A stretch of DNA of 33,697 nt from CAZJYC01 sp964550165 (GTDB lineage: Bacteria; Acidobacteriota; Aminicenantia; Aminicenantales; Aminicenantaceae), in contig CAZJYC010000024.1 of assembly GCA_964550165.1 (NCBI GenBank), positions 1-33,697 of the forward strand, read 5' to 3'. Numbering within the stretch: position 1 is the first letter of the stretch; each line of letters opens with the position of its first letter. Both the position numbers and the translations under genes were made by a program. The notes under the pieces were generated by a model. That model did not search any database, had not been told where the DNA came from, and worked only from the letters and a program-made list of their open reading frames with translations. Of this stretch, positions 15,833 through 25,200 are shown one piece after another.

Positions 15833-16731
15833 TCAGCCCTTTTTTCCACCCTGATCAGAATAACCCTGGCCAGGATGTTAAAAGACAAGACCACAAACAG
15901 CAAAATCAACGCGGCCAGCAGAAGAGCGGAGTCATAAAGCGGGACAGAAAGCATCTCCCCGTAATTGTTGGCAATTAAAGCGGGGAGAGGATATCCGCCG
16001 TCAAAAACAGATTTCGGCACCTTAGGGATATTCCCTACCACCATGAGCACGGCCATGGTTTCCCCAAAGGCTCTTGACAGGCCCAGGACAATGGCGGCCA
16101 CGATTCCCGGCATTCCTTTTCTCAGGACGACATGCCTCACGGTTTCCCATTTGGTCGCTCCCAAAGAAAGAGAGGTTTCCCTGATCTCATAAGGGATAGA
16201 AGAAAATACCTCCAGGGAAACATGGATGATCGTGGGCAGGACCATGATGGCCAAGACGATGCCGCCTGAAAGGACGCAATAGCCGCTGGAATAAGTTTTG
16301 AAAAGAGGGGCAAGGTGAGAGCTCACAAGAGGAACGATCAACAAAACTCCCCAGACTCCATAAACCACGGAGGGGATGCCGGCGAGCAAATCCACGACCG
16401 GCTTGGTGAATTCGCGGAAAAATTTCGGAGAATATTCAGAAAGATAGATGGCGGTTAAGAGCGAAATCGGCACGGCCAGGATTAAAGCGACAAAGGTCAC
16501 CCATAAGGTGCCCATGATGAACGGGAAAAACCCAAATTCGCCTCTCAAGGGGTGCCAGGAGGAGGAAAAGAGGAGCTCCGGGATCGATTTGACAGCCAGT
16601 ATCGGCCTTGATTTCTGAAAGAGCCCAAAGAGCATGAGAAAAACGATAAGACCTGGGATAACCGTTAAAATGAACATGATTCTGCGCGCGACAAAATCTT
16701 TGATTAATCTCAGGTCGCTTCTCTTCTTCAC
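15829..16731 (-). CDS. pstC: Phosphate-type ABC transporter permease PstC
   Basis: A 300-residue permease with about six membrane segments. The PstC features are FGFFPFIMGTLWVTFVALILAVP near the N-terminus, LLAGIPSVVYG, and the coupling loop ETSLSLGATKWETVRHVV followed by GLSRAFGETMAVLMV. It starts at a GTG preceded by an AAAGGA ribosome site six bases upstream. It overlaps pstA at the 3' end and is separated from pstS by 62 bases. Substrate is phosphate by family, though related oxyanions cannot be excluded. Confidence 0.93.
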   Translation of the reverse strand: MKKRSDLRLIKDFVARRIMFILTVIPGLIVFLMLFGLFQKSRPILAVKSIPELLFSSSWHPLRGEFGFFPFIMGTLWVTFVALILAVPISLLTAIYLSEYSPKFFREFTKPVVDLLAGIPSVVYGVWGVLLIVPLVSSHLAPLFKTYSSGYCVLSGGIVLAIMVLPTIIHVSLEVFSSIPYEIRETSLSLGATKWETVRHVVLRKGMPGIVAAIVLGLSRAFGETMAVLMVVGNIPKVPKSVFDGGYPLPALIANNYGEMLSVPLYDSALLLAALILLFVVLSFNILARVILIRVEKRAE

Positions 16732-16793
16732 CTGCTGTCCTTTGCCTTTAGCGAGAGATGATGTTTCTTGCTTCTTGGGGCCACCCTCCTGGA

Positions 16794-17768
16794 TTACTCC
16801 GCACCAATTTTCTTCAATCCTTCTACCAGTTTTTCCGAACTCAAACCGATGTATCCTGACTCAGGAACATATCTCTGCCCGTCGGTTAAAACCCATTTGA
16901 TAAATTCCAGCAAAAGCTTTTTTGAAGGCTTGCCCCTGGTCACAAAGTAGAGGTCTCTGGCCGGAGGAGAAGGATAAAGATCCTGGGCGATAGCCTGGAC
17001 GATTTCATCCCGTGTGGCGTAAAAGTTTTCAGCGCTCTCTATCTTGCCGCTTCCATCAAGGTCGATGGGCAAAACCATTATCCCCTTGACCGGCCTCTTG
17101 GTTTTTGCATCGTAGGAATAATTGATGTTGTTGTAGCCTATTCCCAGAGGATCCCTTCTTATGGCATCGGCAAGGCCCGGATCGCCATAAACGCCGACAC
17201 CTTCGAGGTCTTCTTGATGTTTTCCCAAAAAATCCGCCCAGGTTTCTGCGGCTCCGCAGGCATCGGAACGGGTAAAAACATGAACGGAGGCCTTCTCATC
17301 TGTGCCTAAAACCTGACCCCAGGTTTTAATTTTTCTCGCGATCCAGATGTCGATGAATTGCTCTCTTTTGACGCCTCTTTTGAAGAGCTGGCTCAAGAAT
17401 GGATTCTTCCCGCTGACTGTAGGGACAACAGCATCTTTGGTGACAGCGATGGCGAAAGCTCCTTTCTCGACTTCGGCCGGGTTTATAGCCCGAGACACGT
17501 TGCCGATATCCACCATCCCGGCCAAAACATCCGCAATTCCTTTCCCTGCTCCTCCGGCCTGAACATCGATGATGACCCTAGGGTGGATTTTCTGGAATTC
17601 CTCAGCCCATCTAACAGCCATCGGATAAAGAGCCCAAGCGCCCGAGATGCTAATCCTCCCTTCCAATTCTTGCTTTTCAACCTGAGGCAAGGAGAGACTG
17701 ATTAACGGTAATAAAGACACAGCCAAGAAAACGATGAATGTTTTTTTTATAGCCAACCTTCTTTTCAC
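16794..17768 (-). CDS. pstS: Phosphate-like ABC transporter substrate-binding protein (PstS-like)
   Basis: The 324-residue product has an N-terminal signal peptide (KRRLAIKK then FIVFLAVSLLPLISLSLP) and no lipobox cysteine. The mature part starts with ISGAWALYPMAVRWAEEF, the usual PstS-like beta-1/helix-1, followed by AGGAGKGIADVLAG. The loop that in classical PstS reads RSDGSGT is RSDACGAAETW here (C171), so the oxyanion contacts differ from the textbook site. This belongs to a PstS-like subgroup I recall from other anaerobic lineages, and its ligand is best given as phosphate or a similar oxyanion. The start is GTG with a weak AAAGAGA upstream. It follows the porin gene by seven bases. Confidence 0.85.
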   Translation of the reverse strand: MKRRLAIKKTFIVFLAVSLLPLISLSLPQVEKQELEGRISISGAWALYPMAVRWAEEFQKIHPRVIIDVQAGGAGKGIADVLAGMVDIGNVSRAINPAEVEKGAFAIAVTKDAVVPTVSGKNPFLSQLFKRGVKREQFIDIWIARKIKTWGQVLGTDEKASVHVFTRSDACGAAETWADFLGKHQEDLEGVGVYGDPGLADAIRRDPLGIGYNNINYSYDAKTKRPVKGIMVLPIDLDGSGKIESAENFYATRDEIVQAIAQDLYPSPPARDLYFVTRGKPSKKLLLEFIKWVLTDGQRYVPESGYIGLSSEKLVEGLKKIGAE

Positions 17769-17775
17769 ATTCTCT

Positions 17776-18786
17776 TTAAAAGCCAGCTTGAAACTGGGCC
17801 AAGAGGGCCGAATTGGACCGGTTCCCCGACTCGTCCCGGTAAAGCTCGTAGTTGATTTGAAATTTGGTATTTTCTGTGAAGAAATAATTCAGGCCGAGAG
17901 TCATCAGGTCACTCCTGTCTCCAGCTATCTCTCTGTTTTTATCATAAGAATCGTACTTAACCAGGGATTGGAGTTTGTTGGGGATGAGAAAATAGCCGGC
18001 CTGGACGTACCACCCTCGCTTTGCGGTCTGGTCATCCTTGCCGAAGATGTATTCTCCTTTCACCGAGAAGGGCGACCGGTCAAAAAAAACCTCCAAGCCA
18101 GCCTTCTCTTTCTTTATGGGAGCCATTCCAAGATCAGGACTGTGAAAACCCGCGTAAAAGGCCGCACCGACTTGAAGAAAATTCCAGGGATGAAAAACAA
18201 TCCGCCCGCCGATATCTTTCTTCTCATTCACATCAGCCTTATTTATTCCTGAACCGTTAAGCAGCGCCAGAGAATATTCAACGCTTGAGAATTTGCCGCT
18301 AAGCATGGCTCCGATATCCCGGCCAAGGGCCCCTGTATCCCGGCCAGGGCACAGCTTCTCCACAGTCTGGGAGCGGTTGATCGTATCCAGGGAAGAACTC
18401 GAGGTCAGATTCTCCAGGCTGAAGGGGACTTTGAACTGGCCAATTCTCAAAGCGAGATAAGGCTTAAAAGCAAAATCAACCATGGCCTCGAGCAGGACCG
18501 GACTCTTGAGAGTTTCTACCTGAAGTTTGTAGTTTATATTCTTAAAAACGTCACCTTTTGCTATAACTCTGGCCCGTCTTATCCGGAATCCATCAATGCC
18601 TTGCTCCCAGTAGGTATAGTTCACCTGGGTGAATCCGCTGAACTTCATGAATTTTTCTGGGGCACCCGGTTTTTCTCCTTTGTTTTCTCCTGCCACAGAA
18701 ATTCCTGCCAGGACAAGCAAGCTAAAAATGAATGAAAGCCTATTTTTTCCCGATTTTCTTGCCTTTTCTCCGCTTATCCTGAACAT
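17776..18786 (-). CDS. OprO/OprP-like outer-membrane porin
   Basis: The protein has an N-terminal signal sequence (RKSGKNRLSFIFSLLVLAGISVAGE), alternating hydrophobic/polar residues throughout, many aromatic girdle residues and a terminal Phe (QAGF), as expected for a BAM-assembled beta-barrel. GFRIRRARVIAKGDVFKNINYKLQVE and LRIGQFKVPFSLENLTSS resemble phosphate-selective porins O and P. It would let the anion cross the outer membrane to the PstS-like protein encoded next. The ATG at 18786 has GGGAGA at a good distance. An upstream ATG at 18798 abuts AAGGAG directly and is less likely. It shows that the organism has an outer membrane. Confidence 0.87.
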   Translation of the reverse strand: MFRISGEKARKSGKNRLSFIFSLLVLAGISVAGENKGEKPGAPEKFMKFSGFTQVNYTYWEQGIDGFRIRRARVIAKGDVFKNINYKLQVETLKSPVLLEAMVDFAFKPYLALRIGQFKVPFSLENLTSSSSLDTINRSQTVEKLCPGRDTGALGRDIGAMLSGKFSSVEYSLALLNGSGINKADVNEKKDIGGRIVFHPWNFLQVGAAFYAGFHSPDLGMAPIKKEKAGLEVFFDRSPFSVKGEYIFGKDDQTAKRGWYVQAGYFLIPNKLQSLVKYDSYDKNREIAGDRSDLMTLGLNYFFTENTKFQINYELYRDESGNRSNSALLAQFQAGF

Positions 18787-18830
18787 CTTTTCTCCCATCT
18801 CCTTTGAATGTTAGATATTTGGTTATATTC

Positions 18831-18859
18831 TCTATAAACTAAGTCGACTATTAATGCAA
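18831..18859 (-). promoter_or_regulatory. Porin-pst operon promoter with Rrf2-type operator in the spacer
   Basis: On the - strand TTGCAT (18859-18854) and TATAGA (18836-18831) are separated by 17 bases. The 8-bp palindrome AGTCGACT (18842-18849) lies inside the spacer, the same core as in the 12-bp palindrome before the Rrf2 gene. Binding there would block RNA polymerase, so repression is the simplest reading. Confidence 0.6.
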
Positions 18860-18868
18860 AAATAATAT

Positions 18869-19303
18869 TCATCTCTTCTCCCTTTTTGCGCTTCTTGTCC
18901 TCTCCGCCAGGTCCTTAAACGTTGTGCCCTCCAAAATTTCGGCTATGTTATCCCGGACTTCTTTCCAGAGCCATTTCAGCCCGCAGAAGCTCTCTCTCGG
19001 GCAAACCTCATGGGCAGTCACGCTGACACAGTCGATCGGAGCCAGCGGCCCGTCCATGACCCGGATAACCTCTGCCACCGATATTCCAGCTGGGTCTTTG
19101 GCCAGGTAATAGCCGCCATTCGGGCCTTTCTTACTCCTCAAGTAGCCAGCCCTTTTCAGCAGAAGTAAAATCTGTTCGAGAAAACGTTCGGGGATATCCT
19201 GGGCGGAGGCAATCTCCCGGATATGGAGAGGCCTTTCTGGGTGATGGAGGGCCAGTTCCAGCATCGCCCGGCTGGCATATTCACCTTTGGTTGAGAGTCT
19301 CAT
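18869..19303 (-). CDS. Rrf2-family transcriptional regulator with putative Fe-S cysteines
   Basis: This 144-residue winged-helix protein matches Rrf2/IscR: MRLSTKGEYASRAMLELALH at the start, a recognition-helix region IPERFLEQILLLLKRAGYLRS, and wing KGPNGGYYLAKDP. Three cysteines, C92, C101 and C107 (spacing x8 then x5), lie where IscR and NsrR hold their cluster, so a redox, iron or NO-sensing Fe-S cofactor is plausible. The gene lies directly upstream of the porin-pst operon on the same strand. Matching palindromes before both units indicate that it regulates itself and that operon. The sensed signal and whether it represses or activates are inferred from site position only. Confidence 0.9.
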   Translation of the reverse strand: MRLSTKGEYASRAMLELALHHPERPLHIREIASAQDIPERFLEQILLLLKRAGYLRSKKGPNGGYYLAKDPAGISVAEVIRVMDGPLAPIDCVSVTAHEVCPRESFCGLKWLWKEVRDNIAEILEGTTFKDLAERTRSAKREKR

Positions 19304-19312
19304 TCTCTTATA

Positions 19313-19324
19313 TTAGTCGACTAA
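19313..19324. promoter_or_regulatory. 12-bp palindromic operator upstream of the Rrf2 gene
   Basis: TTAGTCGACTAA is a perfect palindrome, ten bases before the Rrf2 ATG. A related half-site (TTAGTCAA on the - strand) lies at 19331-19338 around the predicted transcription start. The central AGTCGACT recurs in the porin promoter at 18842-18849. Confidence 0.65.
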
Positions 19325-19340
19325 TTCAATTGACTAAGTG

Positions 19341-19369
19341 ATTAAAGCAAATCCGATTCCTTCTGTCAA
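19341..19369 (-). promoter_or_regulatory. Sigma-70 promoter of the Rrf2 gene
   Basis: On the - strand TTGACA (19369-19364), 17 bases, then TTTAAT (19346-19341). The start would fall near 19334, so the palindrome at 19313-19324 lies at about +10 to +21, consistent with autorepression. Confidence 0.65.
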
Positions 19370-19456
19370 GCGCTTTTTTTTGATCTGAAAGCGCCTTTCT
19401 TTCCGGCTGATTGCTTGCGATGTTTTTTATGAATTTATTTTAATCTTCTTAATTTG

Positions 19457-19462
19457 TATAAT
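19457..19462 (+). promoter_or_regulatory. Candidate -10 box for the Cache kinase operon
   Basis: A perfect TATAAT lies 31 bases before the ATG at 19493. At 17 bases upstream there is only TTTATT as a -35, so strength is uncertain. A weaker sigma-54-like pattern lies at 19404-19419 (GG at 19405-19406, GC at 19417-19418). Confidence 0.4.
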
Positions 19463-19492
19463 ATAGGTTAATTCACCACTCGGTTCCTGAAC

Positions 19493-21478
19493 ATGCCCTT
19501 GAAAAAACCGTTCGAAAAATTTCTGAGCCTTCCTCTCAGGGCCAAGTTCATCTTGAGCTTTCTGATCGTCATCAGCTTCGGCGGAATTGTGTCCCTTTTC
19601 TTTGGAACCCGCCTCGAGCACAAAACCATTTTTGACCTCGCCCAGGCCAAGGTCCGGCATGACCTGGCTTCAGCCAAAATGGTCTACAACGAGAAACTGA
19701 ACATCATCAGGGACATCGTCCGTCTCAACTCAGTCCGCGAATCCATCCAGAAGGCCATCAAGGAAGATGAACGAAAAGTTCTCGAAAAATATTTAGGCCG
19801 GGTCTCAAAAGAATTCAACCTGGATGTTCTAACCCTGACCGATTCCCGCGGCAAGGTGCTCCTGAGAACCCGGAATCCCGGAATGTGGGGAGATGACCAA
19901 TCCGGAGACTCCTTGATTATGCGGGCCCTGCGAGGAAAAACAGTCGCTGCCACTCAGATCGTCTCCAGAAAAGAACTGCTCAAAGAAGGAAAAGACCTGG
20001 CTGACCGCGCCTACCTCCAGATTATGCCGACTCCCAAAGCAGAGCCGAGAGCTGAGGACCATGAAGAAGAGGGAATGATGCTCAAAGCCGCTGCTCCTGT
20101 CATCGATGAGGAAGGGACAATCATAGGTGTTCTCTATGCAGGAATACTCCTCAATCAAAATTATGAAATTGTGGATAGAGTCAAGGAAATTGTTTACAAG
20201 GGGGAAAAATATAAAGGGTTGGAGATCGGAACCGCAACCATTTTCCAGGGTGACCTCAGAATCTCCACCAACGTCAAGGGAGTCGATGGCGAACGGGCCA
20301 TCGGCACCTTGGTCTCGAAGCAAGTCTATCAGGCTGTATTGCAAGAGGGGAGGCAATGGGTTGACCTGGCCTTCGTGGTCAACGACTGGTATATCACCGC
20401 CTATGAGCCCATTAAGGATATCAACGAAGATATCATCGGGATTCTTTACGTCGGGATGCTCGAAAAGCCTTACATCGATTTAAGGAACAGGGTCATGCTG
20501 ACCTTTACCGGAATGGCCATCCTCTGCGTCGGCTTGCTCCTGACCATCCTTTACTTCATCACCTCGACCATCATCCACCCTCTCCAACGCATGGTTGTTG
20601 CCACAAACAAAATTGCCCAGGGGGACCTGAACGCCAAAGTTGGAATAAACTTTCAGGATGAGATAGGCCAGTTAGCCCAATCTTTCAATCAGATGACGGA
20701 AAAGCTGAAAAAGGCCAATGAAAAGCTCATCCAGTGGGGAAAGACCCTGGAAAAAAGAGTGGAGGCGAGAACAAAAGAGCTGAAGGAGATGCAAAATCAG
20801 CTGATTCAATCCGAAAAGCTGGCGTCCCTGGGAAAAATGGCATCCGGGGTGGCCCATGAAATCAACAATCCTCTGACATCCATCCTGATCAACACCCATC
20901 TCATCCTGGAGAAACTCGACAAGAACAACGCCATCCACGAAAACCTTGAGTTGATCGCCGATGAAACATCCCGGTGCACGAATATTGTCAAAGGCTTGCT
21001 CGAGTTTTCGCGGCAGAATCCGCCCCAGAAATCCTATGCGGATGTCAACGCAATCATCAACCGCACCCTCCAGCTCCTCGAAAACCAGGCTTCTTTCCAG
21101 AACATCCGCATCGCCAAAAGGCTTGACGGCAACCTGCCACCGATCAAACTCGACAAAGACAAAATCAAGCAGGTTTTCTGGAATCTGATGATCAATGCCT
21201 CGGAGGCTATGCCCGAAGGCGGCACGTTAACCATCGCCAGCCAGCTCTCGCCGGATAAAAAACGAATCGATGTCATCTTTATCGATACTGGAGCGGGAAT
21301 TTCCAAAGAGGCTATCAATAAGCTGTTTGACCCGTTTTTCACCACCAAAGGCAGCGGAACCGGCCTCGGCCTGGCGGTCAGCTACGGAATCATCGACCAG
21401 CATCAGGGAAAAATCGAAGTCAAGAGCGAACCCGGTCAGGGCTCTGTCTTTACCGTCAGCTTGCCCACAGAAGGCTAA
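19493..21478 (+). CDS. Membrane sensor histidine kinase (Cache-HAMP-HisKA-HATPase)
   Basis: The 661-residue protein has TM1 at about 14-35, an extracytoplasmic Cache-like sensor to about 330 (DVLTLTDSRGKVLLRTRNPG and GVLYAGILLNQNYEIVD are typical), TM2 at about 333-356, HAMP (NKIAQGDLNAKVGINFQDEIGQLAQSFNQM), a coiled coil to about 440, HisKA with H455 (GVAHEINNPLTS), and HATPase (NASEAMPEGG, DTGAGI, GTGLGLAVSYGI). It should sense a small ligand outside the inner membrane and phosphorylate the receiver encoded 31 bases downstream. The next gene pair completes a three-gene cluster. The ATG has no strong Shine-Dalgarno. Confidence 0.92.
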   Translation: MPLKKPFEKFLSLPLRAKFILSFLIVISFGGIVSLFFGTRLEHKTIFDLAQAKVRHDLASAKMVYNEKLNIIRDIVRLNSVRESIQKAIKEDERKVLEKYLGRVSKEFNLDVLTLTDSRGKVLLRTRNPGMWGDDQSGDSLIMRALRGKTVAATQIVSRKELLKEGKDLADRAYLQIMPTPKAEPRAEDHEEEGMMLKAAAPVIDEEGTIIGVLYAGILLNQNYEIVDRVKEIVYKGEKYKGLEIGTATIFQGDLRISTNVKGVDGERAIGTLVSKQVYQAVLQEGRQWVDLAFVVNDWYITAYEPIKDINEDIIGILYVGMLEKPYIDLRNRVMLTFTGMAILCVGLLLTILYFITSTIIHPLQRMVVATNKIAQGDLNAKVGINFQDEIGQLAQSFNQMTEKLKKANEKLIQWGKTLEKRVEARTKELKEMQNQLIQSEKLASLGKMASGVAHEINNPLTSILINTHLILEKLDKNNAIHENLELIADETSRCTNIVKGLLEFSRQNPPQKSYADVNAIINRTLQLLENQASFQNIRIAKRLDGNLPPIKLDKDKIKQVFWNLMINASEAMPEGGTLTIASQLSPDKKRIDVIFIDTGAGISKEAINKLFDPFFTTKGSGTGLGLAVSYGIIDQHQGKIEVKSEPGQGSVFTVSLPTEG

Positions 21479-21509
21479 ACACGGAGAGAAAGTAAAGAAG
21501 GAGGCAACG

Positions 21510-22277
21510 ATGAACAAAAGAAAGATCTTGGTCGTCGATGACGAAATTACCGTCTGCAAGAGCATCTCTCAAGCCATTGTCTCAGAAGACTATGCGGTCG
21601 ACACGGCTTTGAGCGGGGAAGAAGCCCTGAAAAAAGATGAAGAAAAGCCTTACGACCTGATCATCACCGATTTGATGATGCCCGGCATCAGCGGGCTGGA
21701 CCTTCTGAGCGCCTTAAAGGAGAGAAGGCCAGAGGCTCTTGTGATCATGGTCACAGGCTATCCCGCGATCAAAACAGCCGTTCAATCGGTGAAGATCGGC
21801 GCTTTCGACTACCTCCCCAAGCCTTTTACTCCAGCGGAATTGAGAAGCCTGGTTTCCCGGGCCTTTAAAAAAATAGAGAGCGAAGAAAAGGCCAAGAAAG
21901 AGCCATCCTCACCCAGAATGCCTTCAGGCCTCTATTACATGATCGGCCACACCTGGTTTCGGAAAGAACCAAAAGGCCTGGCCTCGATCGGAGTCGTTTC
22001 GGATTTTCTTAAACCGGTGGGAATCATCACCAAAATCGAGCTGCCCCAGAAAAACGAGAGTGTCACCCAGGGAGAGGAATGCGCCAAAATTACGGATGCG
22101 GAGAAATTCAGTCACCGCATCTGGTCTCCAGCCACGGGAATGGTGGTGGAAGTCAACGAAAAGTTCAAAGAAGATTCGTCTCTGCTGAGAAGGGATCCCT
22201 ATGGCGAGGGATGGCTCTTCCGCATCGAACCGACAAATCTCGAAGAAGACCTGAAAGGTCTCATTCTCTCAAAATAG
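21510..22277 (+). CDS. Response regulator fused to a GcvH-like (lipoyl-carrier fold) domain
   Basis: This 255-residue protein has an N-terminal receiver (VVDDEITVC; phospho-acceptor D54 in ITDLMMPG; KPF Lys) and, after a Lys/Glu/Pro-rich linker (about 120-135), a domain like glycine-cleavage H protein: WFRKEPKGLASIGVVSDFLKPVG, then LPQKNESVTQGEECAKI, SPATGMVVEVNEKF and DPYGEGWLFRIEP. In GcvH the lipoylated Lys lies seven residues before the SP of its SPxxG; here K199 (DAEKFSHRIWSP) is at the same spacing, so lipoylation is possible. Output is therefore not DNA binding. Phosphorylation might control a lipoyl-linked redox or carrier function, or the fold may be reused for contacts. The ATG follows AAGGAGG; the open frame upstream of it overlaps the kinase gene and is not coding. 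Confidence 0.9.
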   Translation: MNKRKILVVDDEITVCKSISQAIVSEDYAVDTALSGEEALKKDEEKPYDLIITDLMMPGISGLDLLSALKERRPEALVIMVTGYPAIKTAVQSVKIGAFDYLPKPFTPAELRSLVSRAFKKIESEEKAKKEPSSPRMPSGLYYMIGHTWFRKEPKGLASIGVVSDFLKPVGIITKIELPQKNESVTQGEECAKITDAEKFSHRIWSPATGMVVEVNEKFKEDSSLLRRDPYGEGWLFRIEPTNLEEDLKGLILSK

Positions 22278-22298
22278 AGCCCCTCTCTTCAGGTCGCG

Positions 22299-25200
22299 AT
22301 GAGACAGACAGCACTCAAAACTCCTGCCCTCCAGGATTTAATCCAGGCCGCAGAAGAAATCCTCGAAGAATTCGACCGGCAAAACTTTTTTGCTCTCGAT
22401 GCAACGGGTCAGTGGGAAAAAGGCCCGGATTCATCCATTGGCCGGATCATCAACGAACTGCTCCTCAGAATCGGGAAAACATCAGAAGAAAACAGGCTAT
22501 CACTCCTCGGAGAAATGTTTTCTCCTTTCCTAAAAGATGGTTTCTGGCTCCAGGCGAAAAAGATAAAACTGGCTCTTTTGGAAAAATCCAAAAGGCTCGC
22601 AGTCCTCGAGGAACAGGAAATCGACCGAATACTCATCCGCTCGCTTTCCGAAGGAGGCCGGCCGGAAAAGTTCTATCCCTTTTTAGTCCTGCTTGAAGCC
22701 CTGGCCTGGATACTCCGCTATGAGACAGTCCGTCTTAGCGCCGGAACCGCAGCCCCTGGCTGGGACGCAGAAGCGACAGTCATAAAGCAGGAATCCCTGC
22801 AAGAGCTTGATGGCCTGAAAAATCTTTTAGGCAGCCTTTCCTCCGAAAAAGAAAGCGAAGAATTTGTAACGAGCATACTGGATCAGCTTAAAAGGCCTCC
22901 CCTGGAAGTCATCCGCACAATTCCCAAACTGATAGCCGAAGAAGAGAGGCTGATAAAATCAATCGGCCTGCTTCTTGAGAAAGCCAAAGACCCAAACCGG
23001 AGAGAAGAATTTTTCGCTTTAATCGTCGAGAAAATTCTTCCGCCGATGGGAATCGTGACTCTGGCATCCCTCTCCCTTCTCCGTCCCTGCCTTCGCCTTT
23101 TGATGGACAAAACTATCGGCATCTCAAGCGGAATCCCCTACAACGCATCAGTTGTGCTCAGCATCCTCAAAGACCCTCGCTCCACAGAGGCCCTGCTGAA
23201 TGCCATGAGTCTTTTTCCTCTTCACTATTCAAAAATAAGGGAGAATATCATTTACACTCTCGGCCATCTCAAAGAGAAAAAAGCCGCCGGACCCATCGCT
23301 CAGGTCCTGGAATACCCGGATGAAATTGCGCCGCCCCAGGGTCAGCCGAAAGAAGGCGTTCTTTCTCTTCTCGACCAAAAAAAAGAGGCCCTCTGGGCAT
23401 TGGGGAAAATTGGGCTGGAATCGATTCCTCATCTTTCCGTTCTGGTTCGATACGCGGAGCACCCTTCGGCAAAACTCAAAACATACCTGTCCTGGGCTTT
23501 AGGAGAAATCGGAAAGGCTCAGAAAGAAAAACTGGGAGGGGTGAGCGCAGATATCATCATCACTCTCCTCAAGCTGTTGAAGACAAAAGACAGGCAGGTG
23601 TTTGAGGAGACGGTGAGCGCCTTAAGAAAAATCGACATGCCCGAATTCACCCACTCCCTTTATCTGTATAACATCGGGGCAGTGAGCATTCTCGGCCTCA
23701 AGCCTGCCCAGAAGGGTCTATATGAGCTCTCAGAAACAATCCACCATCTCATCCAGTCGAAAAAAAGGGCCATCATCGCCGTTAACGGAGACTCGGGAAC
23801 AGGAAAGACGTACTTCTGCCAGTCGATCGCCGAGGGATTCGCCGATTTAAAGCCGGAAGAAATCCTTTATCTCATGCGCGATAGAAAGAAGGACCAAAAA
23901 ATATTCAACCGCATCCTCGGCTTGAAATGGCTGAAAAAGTATATCGACCCGGTCTATTACCAGGACTGTCCCTTTCCAGAGAAAGATGACCCGGACGAGT
24001 TCTTCAGGCAGTTTCTGGAGAAAAATTCGAATAAAAAACTGATCATCCTCGACGGTTGCCGCGACCAGCACTATTTTCAAAAAGTCATCGATCAATTCTA
24101 CTTCAAGGGCGAGCTGGATGTCGAAGTCAATTTCCGCGCTACTCTGTCCACAAGGAGGCTTAATTTAGAAGAGCGGGAGATGGCTCTGGAAAGTGTTGAA
24201 ACTCATCTCTCCTTCCTCGAAGAGCCTTCTCTGGAGGATACCCTGTTTTACCAGGAAGGAGTGGCGATTCTCTATGACCTGGATAACTCCCTGTCATCCC
24301 GCCTGAACAGGGAGGAAATCCAGGAATTGTTCGAAAAAAGGAAAATAGATTCCTGGGGCGAGCTCATCCTCGTCGGAGACTTTCAGCAAGAGCTCAAGCC
24401 GCTGAAGGTTGAGCCTGAACCCCTGTGTCTCAAGCAAGAAAACTTCTCCTTAAAAAGTGAAAAGTGGCCGGAATCCAGGAGAGAAGCTTTCTCGGCTGAG
24501 GAAAGAAAATTCAAGGCAGAATTGAACGAGGACAGGAACCGGCCCCACCTTCTTCAGACCATAGGGATGAATGATTTAAAGCCGAAGAAAATCCGGTTTT
24601 ATGCCCAGGATCAAATCTGCGGGATCGGAGAAGAAGGACAGGTCTTTGTCATCACCTTCCTCGACAACCGGGTATTCTCCACTTTTTTGGAAAAAAGCGC
24701 GGACATCAGACTCCTCGGCCGGGATATGTTTTTGACAGGGGAGGAAGGAGAGCTGATTCACATCTCCTTTGAAAGAAACGAAATCACCCGATTCGGAAAA
24801 CTCAGTTCTCCTGCTCTTTCCCTTGCAGCTTTGCCCAGAGAAAAAATCATCACCGGACACAAAGACGGTTCGGTCAGAATCTGGGATTTCTCGAGCAAAA
24901 GCGTCTCGATCTTGGAAGGACACAGCCAGGCCGTGACCTCTCTGGCTGTGGACTATTCGGGCGCAATATACTCGGGCAGCCGGGATAAAACCCTGAGGCG
25001 GTGGGACGTGGCGCGAGGAGTGATGGACACCATCGAAAGCCTTGATGCCGCACCTTCCTCCGTCAAGCTCTACCCGCAGGGAAAAATCCTGGTCGTTACT
25101 GAAGGCATTGAGTACGCCCAGAACTCCACGAAAACTCAGCCGCAGAAAATAAGAATTTTTGACATTAAAGATGGCCTATCCGAGGCGACCCGATCCCCTT

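Noticed and set aside
19371..19396. GCGCTTT...AAAGCGC inverted repeat upstream of the Rrf2 gene
   Set aside because: Its loop is T-rich and no gene ends nearby, so neither a terminator nor an operator role is supported.
19404..19419. Sigma-54-like pattern before the Cache kinase gene
   Set aside because: GG-N10-GC spacing fits, but the rest of the -24 box (CGGCTG) is poor and a TATAAT lies closer; kept only as a weak alternative.
21270..21509. Upstream extension of the response regulator-GcvH frame
   Set aside because: It lies wholly in another frame of the kinase catalytic domain; AAGGAGG precedes the ATG at 21510.
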